Below, piece after piece: positions 41,482 through 49,804 of a stretch of DNA of 64,000 nucleotides. Origin of the DNA: Thiofaba sp049322715 (GTDB taxonomy: Bacteria > Pseudomonadota > Gammaproteobacteria > Halothiobacillales > Halothiobacillaceae); contig JBMOQP010000044.1 in NCBI GenBank assembly GCA_049322715.1, positions 1-64,000 of the forward strand. Direction: 5' to 3'. Made by a program: the position numbers and the translations under genes. Numbering within the stretch: position 1 is the stretch's first letter; every line of letters starts with the position of its first letter. The notes under the pieces are model-generated. The model had not been told where the DNA came from, searched no databases, and saw only the letters and a list, made by a program, of their open reading frames with translations.

Positions 41482-42366
41482 ACGTTGAAAATCGCGCCCC
41501 TGGGCGAGAAGCAACCCGCCCAGCACCAGTGCTGTGCCGACCAGCGCCTGCGGCTGGAGCACCTCATCCTGCACCACCCACCCCAGCCACAGCGCCAGCA
41601 CCGGGGCAATCAGGGTGATCAGCCCCATCAGCGAAGCAGGCAGGTGCTGCAGGGCATGGAAGAACAGCATGAAGCCGAACACCGAACCGAATACCGCGAG
41701 GTAGACGATCGAGCTCCAGGTGCGCAACCCGGCATGCTCGGGCCATTGCCCGTCGAAGATCCACCAGACGGCGACATACAGCAGCGCCGAGAGCCACAGC
41801 GCACCGACGCTGATCACGCCACCGGAGATGGGGGCGCGCACCTTCTTCACCAGCACCGTGCTCAGGGCATGCATCAAGGCACTGGCCAGCATGGCCAGCA
41901 CGGCCAGTCCACCGACGCCCTCGAGCGAAATCCGGTCGTGGAAGATCAGCGCCAGCCCGCCGAAGGCGACCACCAGCCCGGCCAGCCACTGCGGGGTCAG
42001 GCAGCGCTCTCCCAGCCACCACGCCGCGAGCAGGCTGGTGAAGAACGGCGCGGTGCCGAACAACACCGAGATCATGCCGCTCGGCAGGAACTGCGCGGCC
42101 CAGTAGGTAGAGAGCATGCCTCCGAAGATGGCCAGGCTGCCCGCCGCATAGGCCAGCAGCGCGCGCGGAGTGTAGACCATGCGCAGCCCAAGCAACCGCA
42201 GCACCGGGATGGCGACCAGTGCGCCGAGCACCATGCGCGCCATCACGCCAAACAGGAAGCCGGCCTCGGCGCCGCTCCACTGGATGCCGAGCGGCGTGGT
42301 GGCCCATATGAAGACAACAGAGACATAGGCCAGCATCAGCCGCCCTTGGGAAGGAGACGAGGGCAA
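41470..42366 (-). CDS. EamA/DMT-superfamily transporter
   Basis: Inner-membrane transporter with ten TM helices in two EamA repeats (about 8-145 and 155-290); VFIWATTPLGIQWS opens the first repeat. Members export amino acids or small metabolites; the substrate here is unknown. 298 residues is normal. It starts six bases downstream of the aldehyde dehydrogenase stop, so both form an operon. The last codons and the TGA stop come from element D. Confidence 0.9.
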   Translation of the reverse strand: MPSSPSQGRLMLAYVSVVFIWATTPLGIQWSGAEAGFLFGVMARMVLGALVAIPVLRLLGLRMVYTPRALLAYAAGSLAIFGGMLSTYWAAQFLPSGMISVLFGTAPFFTSLLAAWWLGERCLTPQWLAGLVVAFGGLALIFHDRISLEGVGGLAVLAMLASALMHALSTVLVKKVRAPISGGVISVGALWLSALLYVAVWWIFDGQWPEHAGLRTWSSIVYLAVFGSVFGFMLFFHALQHLPASLMGLITLIAPVLALWLGWVVQDEVLQPQALVGTALVLGGLLLAQGRDFQRGKR

Positions 42367-42372
42367 GACGGT

Positions 42373-43737
42373 TCAGCCGATCCAGAGGGTCTTGATGTTG
42401 GTAAACGCCCGCAGCCCCTGCACGCCGAGCTCGCGCCCGACCCCCGAGGCCTTCATCCCTCCGAACGGCAGGCGCGGATCGCTCTTCACCATGCCGTTGA
42501 CGAAGGCCGCTCCACACGCAAGCCGACGCGCCAGCCCCTCGCCGCGCACCACGTCGCGCGTCCACACGCTGCCGCCCAGACCGAAGCGACTGGCATTGGC
42601 AAGCGTTAGGGCATGCATATCGTCCTGCGCGACCGTGACGCTGGCCACCGGGCCAAAGATTTCCTGGTCGAAGGCCGTCACGCCGGGCGTGACGTCGGTC
42701 AGAAGGGTGGCGTGCATGCCCGCATGGGTCCCCTGGATGATGGTTCCCCCGAGACGCAGGCTGGCCCCCTCGCGCAGGCTGGCCTGCACCTGGCCGATCA
42801 CCTCGTCGCGCAGGTCCGCGCGAGCCAGCGGCCCGAGGTCGGTCTCCTCCGACAGCGGGTCACCGAAGCGCAGGGCCGCGATACGCTGCGCCAGTCCATC
42901 GCTGAACGCCTCCGCAAGCGACGCGTGCACGATGAAACGCTTGGCGGCGATGCAGCTCTGCCCGCCGTTCTGGAAGCGCGCGGCCACCGCCTGTCCCAGG
43001 GTGTACTCGAGGTCGGCATCCTCCAGCACGAGGAAGGCATCCGAGCCGCCCAGCTCCATCACCACCGGCTTGAGCGCCCCGCCCGCGATGGCTGCCACCC
43101 GGCGGCCCGCGGCCTCGCTGCCCGTCAGGGTGACACCGTGCACGCGCGCATCCTCGATCAGCGCCCCGACCCGGTCCGCCTTCACGAGCAGGGCCTGGAA
43201 CACCCCCTCCGGCGCACCGGCGTCGCGGAACAGGGCCTCCAGCGCAAGGGCACACTGAGGCACGTTCGATGCATGCTTGAGCAGGAAGGTATTGCCCGCC
43301 ATGAGGATGGGCGCGGCGGCGCGGAGCACCTGCCAGAACGGGAAGTTCCACGGCATGATGCCGAGGATGGTGCCGAGCGGCTCGTAAACCACCCGGCTGT
43401 CCGCCGCATCGGACGGCACCGGCTCGTCGGCAAGCCAGGCCGGCCCATGCTCGGCATAGAACTCGCACCCCCAGGCGCACTTGAGCACCTCGGCCCGCGC
43501 CTCGCGCACCGGCTTGCCCATCTCCTGCGCCATCAGCGCGGCATAGGCCCCTTGGCGCTCACGCAGCAGGCGGGCAACCGCGTGCAGTACGACCGCGCGC
43601 GGGGCGAAGCCGCCCTCGCGCCAGATCCGCGCCATGCCGGCGGCACGCCCGAGGGCCCGCTCGACATGCCGGTCCTCATGCGCCGGCAGGGCGGCCAGCC
43701 GTTCACCGGTATACGGATTGATCGAGAGGAATTCCAT
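42373..43737 (-). CDS. Aldehyde dehydrogenase, succinate-semialdehyde type
   Basis: NAD(P)-dependent aldehyde dehydrogenase, 454 residues. Catalytic Cys in NGGQSCIAAKRF, general base Glu in VMELGGSD, and MPWNFPFWQ near 130. Overall it resembles the Sad/YneI-like succinate-semialdehyde dehydrogenases (EFLSINPYTGERLAALPAH start), but the true aldehyde cannot be fixed from sequence. GGAGGGC precedes the ATG at 43737; the open frame to 43767 has no family match. First gene of an operon with the DMT exporter. Confidence 0.92.
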   Translation of the reverse strand: MEFLSINPYTGERLAALPAHEDRHVERALGRAAGMARIWREGGFAPRAVVLHAVARLLRERQGAYAALMAQEMGKPVREARAEVLKCAWGCEFYAEHGPAWLADEPVPSDAADSRVVYEPLGTILGIMPWNFPFWQVLRAAAPILMAGNTFLLKHASNVPQCALALEALFRDAGAPEGVFQALLVKADRVGALIEDARVHGVTLTGSEAAGRRVAAIAGGALKPVVMELGGSDAFLVLEDADLEYTLGQAVAARFQNGGQSCIAAKRFIVHASLAEAFSDGLAQRIAALRFGDPLSEETDLGPLARADLRDEVIGQVQASLREGASLRLGGTIIQGTHAGMHATLLTDVTPGVTAFDQEIFGPVASVTVAQDDMHALTLANASRFGLGGSVWTRDVVRGEGLARRLACGAAFVNGMVKSDPRLPFGGMKASGVGRELGVQGLRAFTNIKTLWIG

Positions 43738-43822
43738 GTGCCCTCCAGAGGCTGGACGTCGGGACAAGTATACGCCGGGGCCCTGGGGCTCCCGCTGCTG
43801 TCACGAAGGATCAGCCCCCCCT

Positions 43823-43970
43823 GGGGAAACTCTGAAAAAATCCATCCTTGGATTTTTTCAGCTCGCCTGGTCCCTCCTCTCAGTCCCTTCCGGCATCCAT
43901 GCCCCGGACGGGAAACGCCGAATTTTTCAGCGTTTCCCTGAGGCGCAACAGCGTAGCGCATTGCGCCGAA
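43823..43970. repeat. Compound hairpin element E (short form)
   Basis: Modules: 43832-43861 (CTGAAAAAATC stem, loop CATCCTTG), 43890-43906 (core CATCCATG) and 43910-43938 (AAACGCCGAATTTTTCAGCGTTT). The second and third hairpins of element A2 are missing; a CCTGGTCCCTCCTCTCAGTCCC stretch replaces them. It continues into a GGCGCAACAGCG...GCATTGCGCC hairpin near 43942-43968, also seen at 47407-47432. Confidence 0.78.
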
Positions 43971-43987
43971 TGCACTGAGCCACACAT

Positions 43988-44013
43988 GAAAAAGGCCGGG
44001 GTGTCCCGGCCTT
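43988..44013 (-). terminator. Rho-independent terminator of the host-attachment-family gene
   Basis: AAGGCCGGGG and CCCGGCCTT form the stem; on the minus strand the stem is followed by TTTTT. It lies 27 bases after the stop of the gene at 44040-44516. Confidence 0.85.
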
Positions 44014-44039
44014 GGCTCCAGCTATTGATCGCGGGTGAG

Positions 44040-44516
44040 TCAGAGCGTCGCCGGCAAGTGCTCGCGAATCTGCTCAGCCGGGAAGTGCGTGAGCTCCTTG
44101 TGGAACTCGCCCGCCAGCTTGGCATGGACCACCTTGTCGGTCGCGTCGCGCAAAAGCCCCAGGAAATGCGGCGGCGCGACCACGTAGAGGCGATCGTACT
44201 CGGCAGCGTCACCATGCAGGGTTTCGGCCACCTCCTTGGCGAAGCGGATGGCCTCCGTCTCCTTCGGCGGGACCTTTTCGTCCATGCCGAACTTGCCATG
44301 CATGCCCGGCACGCTGCTCATGCCCGGCGCGTCGCTGGCCATCTCCCTCTCCTTGCGCAGGGATTCCGGATGGCTCAGATCCTTGATCTCGACCAGGGCA
44401 CCGACCAACGCCTCACCGGAAGGCGCGTACTGGGAACCTCCATGCGCGCCAGCGCTTTCCTCAACGCGGAAGAAGCGTGCGCGCGCCGCATCGGCTACTA
44501 CTACCCAAGTCTTCAT
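44040..44516 (-). CDS. Host attachment protein family (Host_attach)
   Basis: 158-residue protein that starts MKTWVVVADAARARFFRVE, the family opening, with VVAPPHFLGLLRDA in the second half. Known from plant-associated bacteria as needed for attachment to host cells, but widespread and of unclear function; the fold resembles the eRF1 domain 1 group. No signal peptide. A central GMSSVPGMHGKFGMDEK stretch is low in complexity. It has its own terminator and is not linked to the neighbouring genes. Confidence 0.85.
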   Translation of the reverse strand: MKTWVVVADAARARFFRVEESAGAHGGSQYAPSGEALVGALVEIKDLSHPESLRKEREMASDAPGMSSVPGMHGKFGMDEKVPPKETEAIRFAKEVAETLHGDAAEYDRLYVVAPPHFLGLLRDATDKVVHAKLAGEFHKELTHFPAEQIREHLPATL

Positions 44517-45121
44517 CGTCTAGTTCCCCTTCTCTTGTTGGGCAATTCCAGCATAGCGCAGTAATCCGGATGAAGCGAAGCGGAATCCGGGAAGTCATCC
44601 AGATCCTGGATTCCGCCTGACCGCGAGGCTGGCGCAGCCTGCTCCAACCGGGCCACATGACTTCCCCCCCCTTGTGGGGGCAGGGGGAGAGGGGGGAGAT
44701 AGCCCGGATGGATCAGCCCCCTCCCCCTTGAGGGGGGAGGGCTGGGGAGAGGGTGGAGAGCGCCCGGGTAATCATCAGGGTCTGTCCTCAGCTGCTCCCA
44801 TTCGGCGGGTTACGCTTCGCTAACCCGCCCTACGCGGGCTGGTAACGCACACGCAACAAATGGGGGTCTGTCCCCTATTTTCCGCAGTCCCCTATTTTCC
44901 GCAAGGCTGGCGCAGCCTGCTCCAACCAGGCCACATGACTTTCCCCCCCCCCCTTGTGGGGGAAGGGGGTGGGTGAACAGCGCGTGGAACGTTGCGCAAG
45001 ACCAAAAAATGAAAACGGAGTTCGGCACGTGAATGAAGAAAACACTAAAAAACCCAAGGACGGATTTTTTCAGCGTTGCCTTAAAAAATGGGGTATGCCC
45101 CCTCTTTTCCTGGCCTATGGC
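44517..45121. repeat. Intergenic repeat mosaic
   Basis: No gene is seen. It contains AATCCGGATGAAGCGAAGCGGAATCCGG-like text near 44562-44590 (a REP-type palindrome), a GGCTGGCGCAGCCTGCTCCAAC block at 44628 and again at 44905, several C-rich and G-rich runs, two GGGGTCTGTCCCCTATTTTCCGC-type tags at 44861-44903, and a 59-base block at 44979-45037 that recurs at 45509-45567. At 45043-45075 there is a decayed copy of the CATCCTTG hairpin module (stem AAAAAACC, GATTTTTT). Confidence 0.65.
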
Positions 45122-45394
45122 TCAGACAGGAAAGAAGGCGCGGAGCAGCAACATCATGACGCCACCGAGGAGCAAGCCAAGCATCCATTGCACGAGCGTC
45201 ATTTTTCCGTGGATATCGGCGCGCATTTCTCTCATCTGCGACTCAAGGCGCTCGATATCCCGAACGGTGGCAACCTCGGCGGCACCCAGCGCTTCGACCA
45301 GGGCTTCCGCCTCGGCCTTGGCTTGCGCCTCTGGAACACCAGCGGCGCGAAGCTTTTCCACGAATTTCAGGGTATCGAAGGTGATCGTTGCCAT
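45122..45394 (-). CDS. DUF1640-like coiled-coil membrane protein, copy 1
   Basis: 90 residues: MATITFDTLKFVEKLRAAG, a helical coiled-coil segment (about 20-65) and a C-terminal TM helix (VQWMLGLLLGGVMMLLLRAF). This is the DUF1640-type layout; similar small proteins are common and of unknown function. The gene 250 bases upstream on the same strand is a paralogue with the same N-terminus, and the 60 bases before both starts are also alike (GCTGCTAGGTTCTTC; GAGGCTCTCT). Confidence 0.8.
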   Translation of the reverse strand: MATITFDTLKFVEKLRAAGVPEAQAKAEAEALVEALGAAEVATVRDIERLESQMREMRADIHGKMTLVQWMLGLLLGGVMMLLLRAFFPV

Positions 45395-45399
45395 AAGAG

Positions 45400-45460
45400 A
45401 GCCTCGTGCTCCTGGTTGACTCTTGCGAAGAACCTAGCAGCAAAGTTGATGACGAACAAG
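45400..45460. repeat. Duplicated upstream segment, copy 1
   Basis: About 60 bases before copy 1 match those before copy 2 (45894-45953): CTAGCAGCAAA, GATGACGAACAAG and AGAGCCTC blocks recur in order. They mark the duplicated unit and probably carry the shared promoter and ribosome binding site. Confidence 0.65.
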
Positions 45461-45508
45461 CCGCAGCCCGGATGGATCAGCCCCCCTCCCCCTTGAGGGG
45501 GGGGGAGC

Positions 45509-45567
45509 AGCGCGTGGAACGTTGCGCAAGATCAAAAAATGAAAACGGGGTTCGGCACTCGAATGAA
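45509..45567. repeat. Second copy of the 44979-45037 block
   Basis: AGCGCGTGGAACGTTGCGCA, AAAAAATGAAAACGG and GTTCGGCAC occur in the same order as at 44979-45037, with a few changes. Each copy lies before the next DUF1640 gene region, so the block was duplicated with it or is a separate mobile repeat. Confidence 0.7.
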
Positions 45568-45590
45568 CCCGCCGAACAAAGTAAAAAAAT

Positions 45591-45613
45591 AGGGTCTGTC
45601 CCCTATTTTCCGC
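45591..45613. repeat. GGGTCTGTCCCC-type tag
   Basis: AGGGTCTGTCCCCTATTTTC, also present at 44866, 44889 (partial) and 46010. Tags of this kind are often seen near REP-associated transposase genes, from general knowledge; no such gene is in this window. Confidence 0.55.
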
Positions 45614-45639
45614 TGGCCGTTTTCTCCTTGAGAAAACCG

Positions 45640-45888
45640 TCAGGGGATAAAAAGCCTGGCAAGAATCGCGACAGCGATGCCGATCAGCAACCCAACCATC
45701 CATTTCAGCAGATTCAAGTCTGCCCGAACCGGCGCAAGCTCGATCTGAAGATCCTTGCGGGTGACCAATTCCGACTCATCAATCGCCGCTCGCATGGCCT
45801 CGGTGAGTGCCTCGGCCTGCTTCTGCTCAAAACCTGCATCCTGCAGCTTACGGACAAACTTGTGCGTATCGAAGGTTATCGTTGCCAT
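45640..45888 (-). CDS. DUF1640-like coiled-coil membrane protein, copy 2
   Basis: 82 residues with the same plan as copy 1: MATITFDTHKFVRKLQDAG, a helical linker with KDLQIELAPVRADLNLLKW, and a C-terminal TM helix (MVGLLIGIAVAILARLFIP). The two proteins share the first 12 or so residues almost exactly and diverge afterwards, so the duplication is not very recent. Function unknown. Confidence 0.8.
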   Translation of the reverse strand: MATITFDTHKFVRKLQDAGFEQKQAEALTEAMRAAIDESELVTRKDLQIELAPVRADLNLLKWMVGLLIGIAVAILARLFIP

Positions 45889-46068
45889 GAGAGAGCCTCA
45901 TGCCCTTGGTTGATTCTTCGGAAGAACCTAGCAGCAAAAGCGATGACGAACAAGAAGCGGAGGGGAAGGCGGAGCTTCACGTCCCGTGCCTAACAAATGG
46001 TAACAAATGGGGTCTGTCCCCTATTTTTTCACTTGCCAACATAGCAGCAAAAGCAAAACGCGGGCAAC
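45889..46068. repeat. Duplicated upstream segment, copy 2, and repeat tags
   Basis: Contains the second duplicated segment (45894-45953), a GGGGTCTGTCCCCTATTTTTTC tag at 46009-46030, and a further AGCAGCAAAAGC fragment near 46042 that may be the remnant of a third unit. No gene is seen. Confidence 0.5.
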
Positions 46069-46096
46069 AAAAAAGGCGGCCCGGAGGCCGCCTTTT
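46069..46096 (-). terminator. Rho-independent terminator of the porin gene
   Basis: AAAAGGCGGCC and GGCCGCCTTTT pair around CGGA; on the minus strand the stem is followed by TTTTTTG. It starts 22 bases after the porin stop codon. Confidence 0.88.
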
Positions 46097-46118
46097 GCAG
46101 GCTTAATCTCAGCGGAGA

Positions 46119-47096
46119 TTAGAAGCTGTGCTTCACGCCCACGGAGATGGCAGTGTTGTCATTGCCAGCGATGTCACCCTTGCCGCCGTGACCGTCGCCA
46201 ACGATGGTGTAACCATCCTTAGCCTGACCGTAAGCAGCGTAGACGGTGGTCTGCTTGCTCATCTTGTAGTCGTAGCCCAGGGCCCACATGGTGGCGTCAT
46301 CGCCGTCAGTGGAGGCGGTGTAGTACTGGCCCTTGACGGTGTTGTTGCCGAAGGTGTAGGCAGCACCCAGACCATAGATATCAACGTCAGCACCCAGATC
46401 CTCATCCGGCTTCTGGTACAGGGCGTTGACCTTCAGGCCGCCGAACTTCACACCAGCGCCGATCATCCAGTCGGTGTAGGTTTCGTTGGCGAGATCCCAG
46501 CTCTGGTATACGCCGTCGATGGTGAAGATCTTGTGCTCGTAGCCCAGCTGGACGTTGTAGGCCTGGTTGTCGTTGTTGTCGGAGTTGTCGCCGTTCTTGA
46601 AATCGCCGTTGTGGTCAGCAACGTAGGCAACAGAACCGTTGAAGCCACCCAGGTTGCTCGGCAGCATGTAGGCAACGACGTTCGGAGCACGGAAGTTGTA
46701 CAGGGTCGCGTTGCCGTTGTCGCCGATCTGGTCGCCGAACAGGTCGTACTTGGCGATGGCGAGCTTCATCGGGGTGTCGTGACGGCCGGCCACCAGGGTA
46801 CCGAAGCCACCGGTCAGACCCACAAACTGGTTACGTGCGGAGAAGGTGCTGGAAGCGGAGTCGGTCATGTCAACGCCGAACTCCATCTGATAGATGGCGG
46901 ACAGGCCATTGCTCAGCTTCTCGGAGCCCTTTACGCCCAGACGGGAGGAACCGGACTGAACGTTCAGGTTGCTGTCGACGTCGTTGTCAACGTAGTCAGC
47001 GGAAACGTGGGCGATACCGTACAGGGTGGTGTCGGCCATAGCAGCCGGAGCGGCAACGGCGGCAGCTACGGCAACAGCAATCAGATGCTTCTTCAT
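46119..47096 (-). CDS. Gram-negative porin
   Basis: Outer-membrane trimeric porin of the Gram-negative type (Neisseria/Burkholderia-like fold), 325 residues. Signal peptide MKKHLIAVAVAAAVAAPAAMA; the mature part begins DTTLYGIAHVSADYV with alternating beta strands, and the C-terminal residue is Phe (SVGVKHSF), required for Bam recognition. AAGGAGA stands 7 bases before the start. It is likely highly expressed: codon use is strongly biased to common codons. Terminator follows at 46069-46096. Confidence 0.94.
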   Translation of the reverse strand: MKKHLIAVAVAAAVAAPAAMADTTLYGIAHVSADYVDNDVDSNLNVQSGSSRLGVKGSEKLSNGLSAIYQMEFGVDMTDSASSTFSARNQFVGLTGGFGTLVAGRHDTPMKLAIAKYDLFGDQIGDNGNATLYNFRAPNVVAYMLPSNLGGFNGSVAYVADHNGDFKNGDNSDNNDNQAYNVQLGYEHKIFTIDGVYQSWDLANETYTDWMIGAGVKFGGLKVNALYQKPDEDLGADVDIYGLGAAYTFGNNTVKGQYYTASTDGDDATMWALGYDYKMSKQTTVYAAYGQAKDGYTIVGDGHGGKGDIAGNDNTAISVGVKHSF

Positions 47097-47459
47097 GGAT
47101 TTCTCCTTGGAGGATTAAGGACATCCCGGTCTAATCCGGGGCCACGGAGCCATTTGTACACGATGCCTTGGCGGCGGCGCAACGCGCACGTTGCTGTAGT
47201 GCAACACACACGAAGGCGCGGTGTTGTTTTTGAGGCACACGACCTTGTGAGCCCATCTCATCCGTAGGAGGCCCGCCCCGGGCCGATGCATGGGGCCTGA
47301 ACCGCGACAGGGGGCGACACTCCCACAGCAGGGTTGCTTCTGCGGGCTTGCGGATATGCAGCTTCATGTCCGAGCCGAAGACCTGGCAGGGCGAGCCCAC
47401 GTAGGGCGCAATAGCGTAGCGTATTGCGCCGAATGAAGACATTAGCGTCAACTCAAACC
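47097..47459. promoter_or_regulatory. Porin upstream region
   Basis: No gene is seen. It holds the porin ribosome binding site and promoter region, a GTAGGAGGCCCGCCCCGGGCC repeat at 47264-47284 and a hairpin GGCGCAATAGCG/CGTATTGCGCC at 47407-47432. The porin promoter itself could not be fixed with confidence. Confidence 0.4.
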
Positions 47460-47705
47460 ATTCGGCGGGTTCATTCGAGCGCCGAACCCGCCAGGGCTTC
47501 CGGCATGGATGCCGGAAGGGTGCGAGAACAGGATGCGCTCCGCTAAGTAAACACTGAATAAAGCCATCCTTGGCTTTATTCAGCTCGTCTCACCGCGAAG
47601 TGAATTCGCGGTGGCCTCCGCAAATCAAGGGCTTGCGCCCTTGTTCGCGCCGGGGCCTCCATGCCCCGGACAGGAAGCGCTGAATTGTTCAGCGCTTCCC
47701 TAACC
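47460..47705. repeat. Compound hairpin element F with attached small unit
   Basis: 47473-47532 is the small unit (ATTCGAGCGCC, CCGGCATGGATGCCGG, AGAACAGG) that matches the hypF insertion. Then five modules: 47552-47582 (AATAAAGC stem, loop CATCCTTG), 47591-47613 (CACCGCGAAGTGAATTCGCGG), 47622-47645 (GGGCTTGCGCCC), 47651-47668 (GGGGCCTCCATGCCCC) and 47673-47699 (GGAAGCGCTGAA stem). The first stem differs from A2 (GC for TC) on both arms. Confidence 0.82.
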
Positions 47706-47769
47706 CGCCCTACACGGACTGTCAGGATACTCCTCACCCCAACCCTCTCCCTGCAGGGAGAGGGGGTAA

Positions 47770-47800
47770 AAACAAAAACCCCTCGGCGAGGCGAGGGGTT
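47770..47800 (-). terminator. Terminator of the DEAD-box helicase gene
   Basis: AACCCCTCG and CGAGGGGTT form the stem around a GCGAG loop; on the minus strand TTTTTGTTTTT follows. It lies 52 bases after the helicase stop. Confidence 0.85.
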
Positions 47801-47851
47801 CGGGAGTGCCGGATTCCGGCTTACGCCGGAATGACGACCAGCGGCTTGCGA

Positions 47852-49300
47852 CTAGTCGTAGAACTTGCGGCGCTGGCCGCCCTGACCCGGGCGACCGGCG
47901 GGCTTGTCGCCGAAGCGGTTGCCGCGGCGTTCCCCGTGGTGCTCGTGACCGTTGTTGCCGTGGCCGGCATGGGCATCCTGGCCGCCGCGACGGCCGTAGG
48001 GCTTGCCCTCGCCCGCCGAAGCGCCACGGTAACCTCCACCGCCGTTGCCGCCACGGTAGCCACCGCCACCATTACCGCCACGGTAGCCGCCGCCACCCGG
48101 ACGACCACGACCGCGCGGCCCCATGCCGCCACGATCGCCTTCCTGCGGCTTGAAGCGGGCTTCCATGCCTTCAACCTCGGTCACGCGCACTTTTTCGCCC
48201 ACGTAGTGTTCGATGCTGCGCAGGACGCCGACGTCGCGGCGGCTGACGAAGGAGACGGCGGTGCCGGTGGCGCCCGCACGCCCGGTGCGGCCGATGCGGT
48301 GCACGTAATCCTCCGCCTGGCGCGGCAGGTCGAAGTTGAACACGTGGGTGATGCCGGCGACGTCGATGCCGCGCGCGGCAACGTCGGTGGCCACCAGGAT
48401 ACGGCAACGCCCCTTGCGCAGGTGGTCAAGCATGCGGGTGCGCTGGCGCTGGTTCAGGTCGCCGTGCAGGGCGGCGGCGGCCTGACCGGCCTCTTCCAGT
48501 TCGGCGGCAAGCTGGTCGGCGTCACGCTTGGTGGCGGTGAAGACGATGGCCTGGTTGACGGAGGCGTCCGCCAGCAGGTGGTTCAGCAGCTCGCGCTTGT
48601 GGTCGACGTGATCGACATAGATGACCTGCTGGTCGATGGCATCGCGACGGGTCTCCAGCGGAGCGACCTCGAGGTGCTCCGGATTGGTCAGCAGATCACC
48701 GGCCAGCTTGACGACGCTGGGCGAGAGGGTGGCGGTAAAGCACACGCTCTGACGGTCTTGCGGCATGGCGGCGGCAATGGCGCGCATGTCGTCGGCAAAG
48801 CCGAGGTCGAGCATGCGGTCGGCCTCGTCCAGCACCAGCATTTCCAGGCGATCGAAGCGCACGCGGCCGCTGTTCATCTGGTCGAGCAGGCGCCCCGGGG
48901 TGGCGACGAGGATGTCGTACGGCTTGGAGAGTTCGCGGTTCTGAATCGGGTACGGCTCGCCGCCGGTGATGCAGACGACGCGGGCGTGGCGCATGCCGCG
49001 GGCGAACTGGATGGCGGCCTTGGTGACCTGCTGCGCGAGCTCGCGGGTCGGGGCCAGCACGAGGACGCGCGGGCCGCGACCTTCGTTCTCGGACGGCTCG
49101 GCCAGGCGGGTCAGGCCGGGCAGCAGGAAGGCCGCGGTCTTGCCGGTGCCGGTGGGCGCCTTGGCAATGAGGTCGTGGCCGGCCAGCAGCATGGGAATGG
49201 CCTGCGCCTGCACGGGTGTCGGCTGGGTCAGGCCCAGGTCGGTCAGGTTGGCAACGAGTTGGCTATGGATGCCGAGGTCGGCAAAAGTGGACTGCGTCAA
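47852..49300 (-). CDS. DEAD-box RNA helicase, RhlE-like
   Basis: ATP-dependent RNA helicase, 482 residues. Motifs: Q motif near the start, APTGTGKT (about 48-55), PTRELAQQV, GG, TPGRLLDQM, VLDEADRMLD, the TATLS motif, and the second domain with ARGIDV and HRIGRTGRAG. The C-terminal tail (about 395-482) is rich in Gly, Arg and His with three GGGGYRGGN repeats, as in RNA-binding tails of RhlE/RhlB-type proteins. Cold or stress control is typical for this family, but no motif for it is seen here. It has its own terminator. Confidence 0.93.
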   Translation of the reverse strand: MTQSTFADLGIHSQLVANLTDLGLTQPTPVQAQAIPMLLAGHDLIAKAPTGTGKTAAFLLPGLTRLAEPSENEGRGPRVLVLAPTRELAQQVTKAAIQFARGMRHARVVCITGGEPYPIQNRELSKPYDILVATPGRLLDQMNSGRVRFDRLEMLVLDEADRMLDLGFADDMRAIAAAMPQDRQSVCFTATLSPSVVKLAGDLLTNPEHLEVAPLETRRDAIDQQVIYVDHVDHKRELLNHLLADASVNQAIVFTATKRDADQLAAELEEAGQAAAALHGDLNQRQRTRMLDHLRKGRCRILVATDVAARGIDVAGITHVFNFDLPRQAEDYVHRIGRTGRAGATGTAVSFVSRRDVGVLRSIEHYVGEKVRVTEVEGMEARFKPQEGDRGGMGPRGRGRPGGGGYRGGNGGGGYRGGNGGGGYRGASAGEGKPYGRRGGQDAHAGHGNNGHEHHGERRGNRFGDKPAGRPGQGGQRRKFYD

Positions 49301-49504
49301 AGGATGATTCCTGTTGGCAAAGACAATGGACTCTCGGCAAAGCTGCTATTCGCGGTTTGCTGTTCGTTGGCAACAACTTCAGGCATCGAAGCCAACCAAC
49401 GATAGTCACATCAAGTCTTTACGCACCGGGATGGCGCGGGGACCAGGACAGGAGGGCTAGATTTCGATGACGCCCGGATCATTCCGGACCGAGAGAGTAA
49501 TGAG
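49301..49504. promoter_or_regulatory. Gap between DEAD-box helicase and tRNA-Glu
   Basis: About 200 bases without a gene. It must hold the helicase promoter and leader and the end of the tRNA-Glu transcript (minus strand). CGCCCGGATCATTCCGG at 49471-49487 can form a weak hairpin. No clear promoter was found. Confidence 0.35.
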
Positions 49505-49580
49505 TGGCGTCCCCACGGGGATTCGAACCCCGGTTACCGCCGTGAAAGGGCGATGTCCTAGGCCTCTAGACGATGGGGAC
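49505..49580 (-). tRNA. tRNA-Glu (anticodon TTC)
   Basis: 76 bases with a full cloverleaf: acceptor stem GTCCCCA/TGGGGAC, D arm with AGAGGCCTAGG, anticodon stem CGCCC/GGCGG with loop CTTTCAC giving TTC, T arm CCGGGGTTCGAATCCCCG, and an encoded CCA end. A strong promoter stands just upstream. Confidence 0.97.
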
Positions 49581-49615
49581 GCTGCAGAGGCAGTCAGCGT
49601 TGCTGACGGATGCGC

Positions 49616-49643
49616 ATTATAGAGAGGCTGGATTCGCTGTCAA
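49616..49643 (-). promoter_or_regulatory. Sigma-70 promoter of tRNA-Glu
   Basis: On the minus strand TTGACA (49643-49638) and TATAAT (49621-49616) are perfect consensus boxes 16 bases apart. Transcription would start near 49609, about 29 bases before the tRNA 5' end. Confidence 0.88.
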
Positions 49644-49804
49644 CACCTTTGTGAAATTTTCTTTGCGGGGGCCTGCGCGAGGCGGCTCGGCTGCCCCTCC
49701 GATGCCCTTCGCCATGGCCTTATATAGAGATGACATTTGTGTGCTGCAACCTTTGGGCGCAAAATGAGGCGGATTCTTTATGACCCAACGGCAATCACGG
49801 CGCA

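Noticed and set aside
44040..44516. Prophage or phage-related gene
   Set aside because: The family name host attachment refers to bacterial adhesion to hosts; no phage genes are nearby.
46040..46060. Third DUF1640 gene
   Set aside because: Only a short AGCAGCAAAAGC fragment remains; there is no reading frame.
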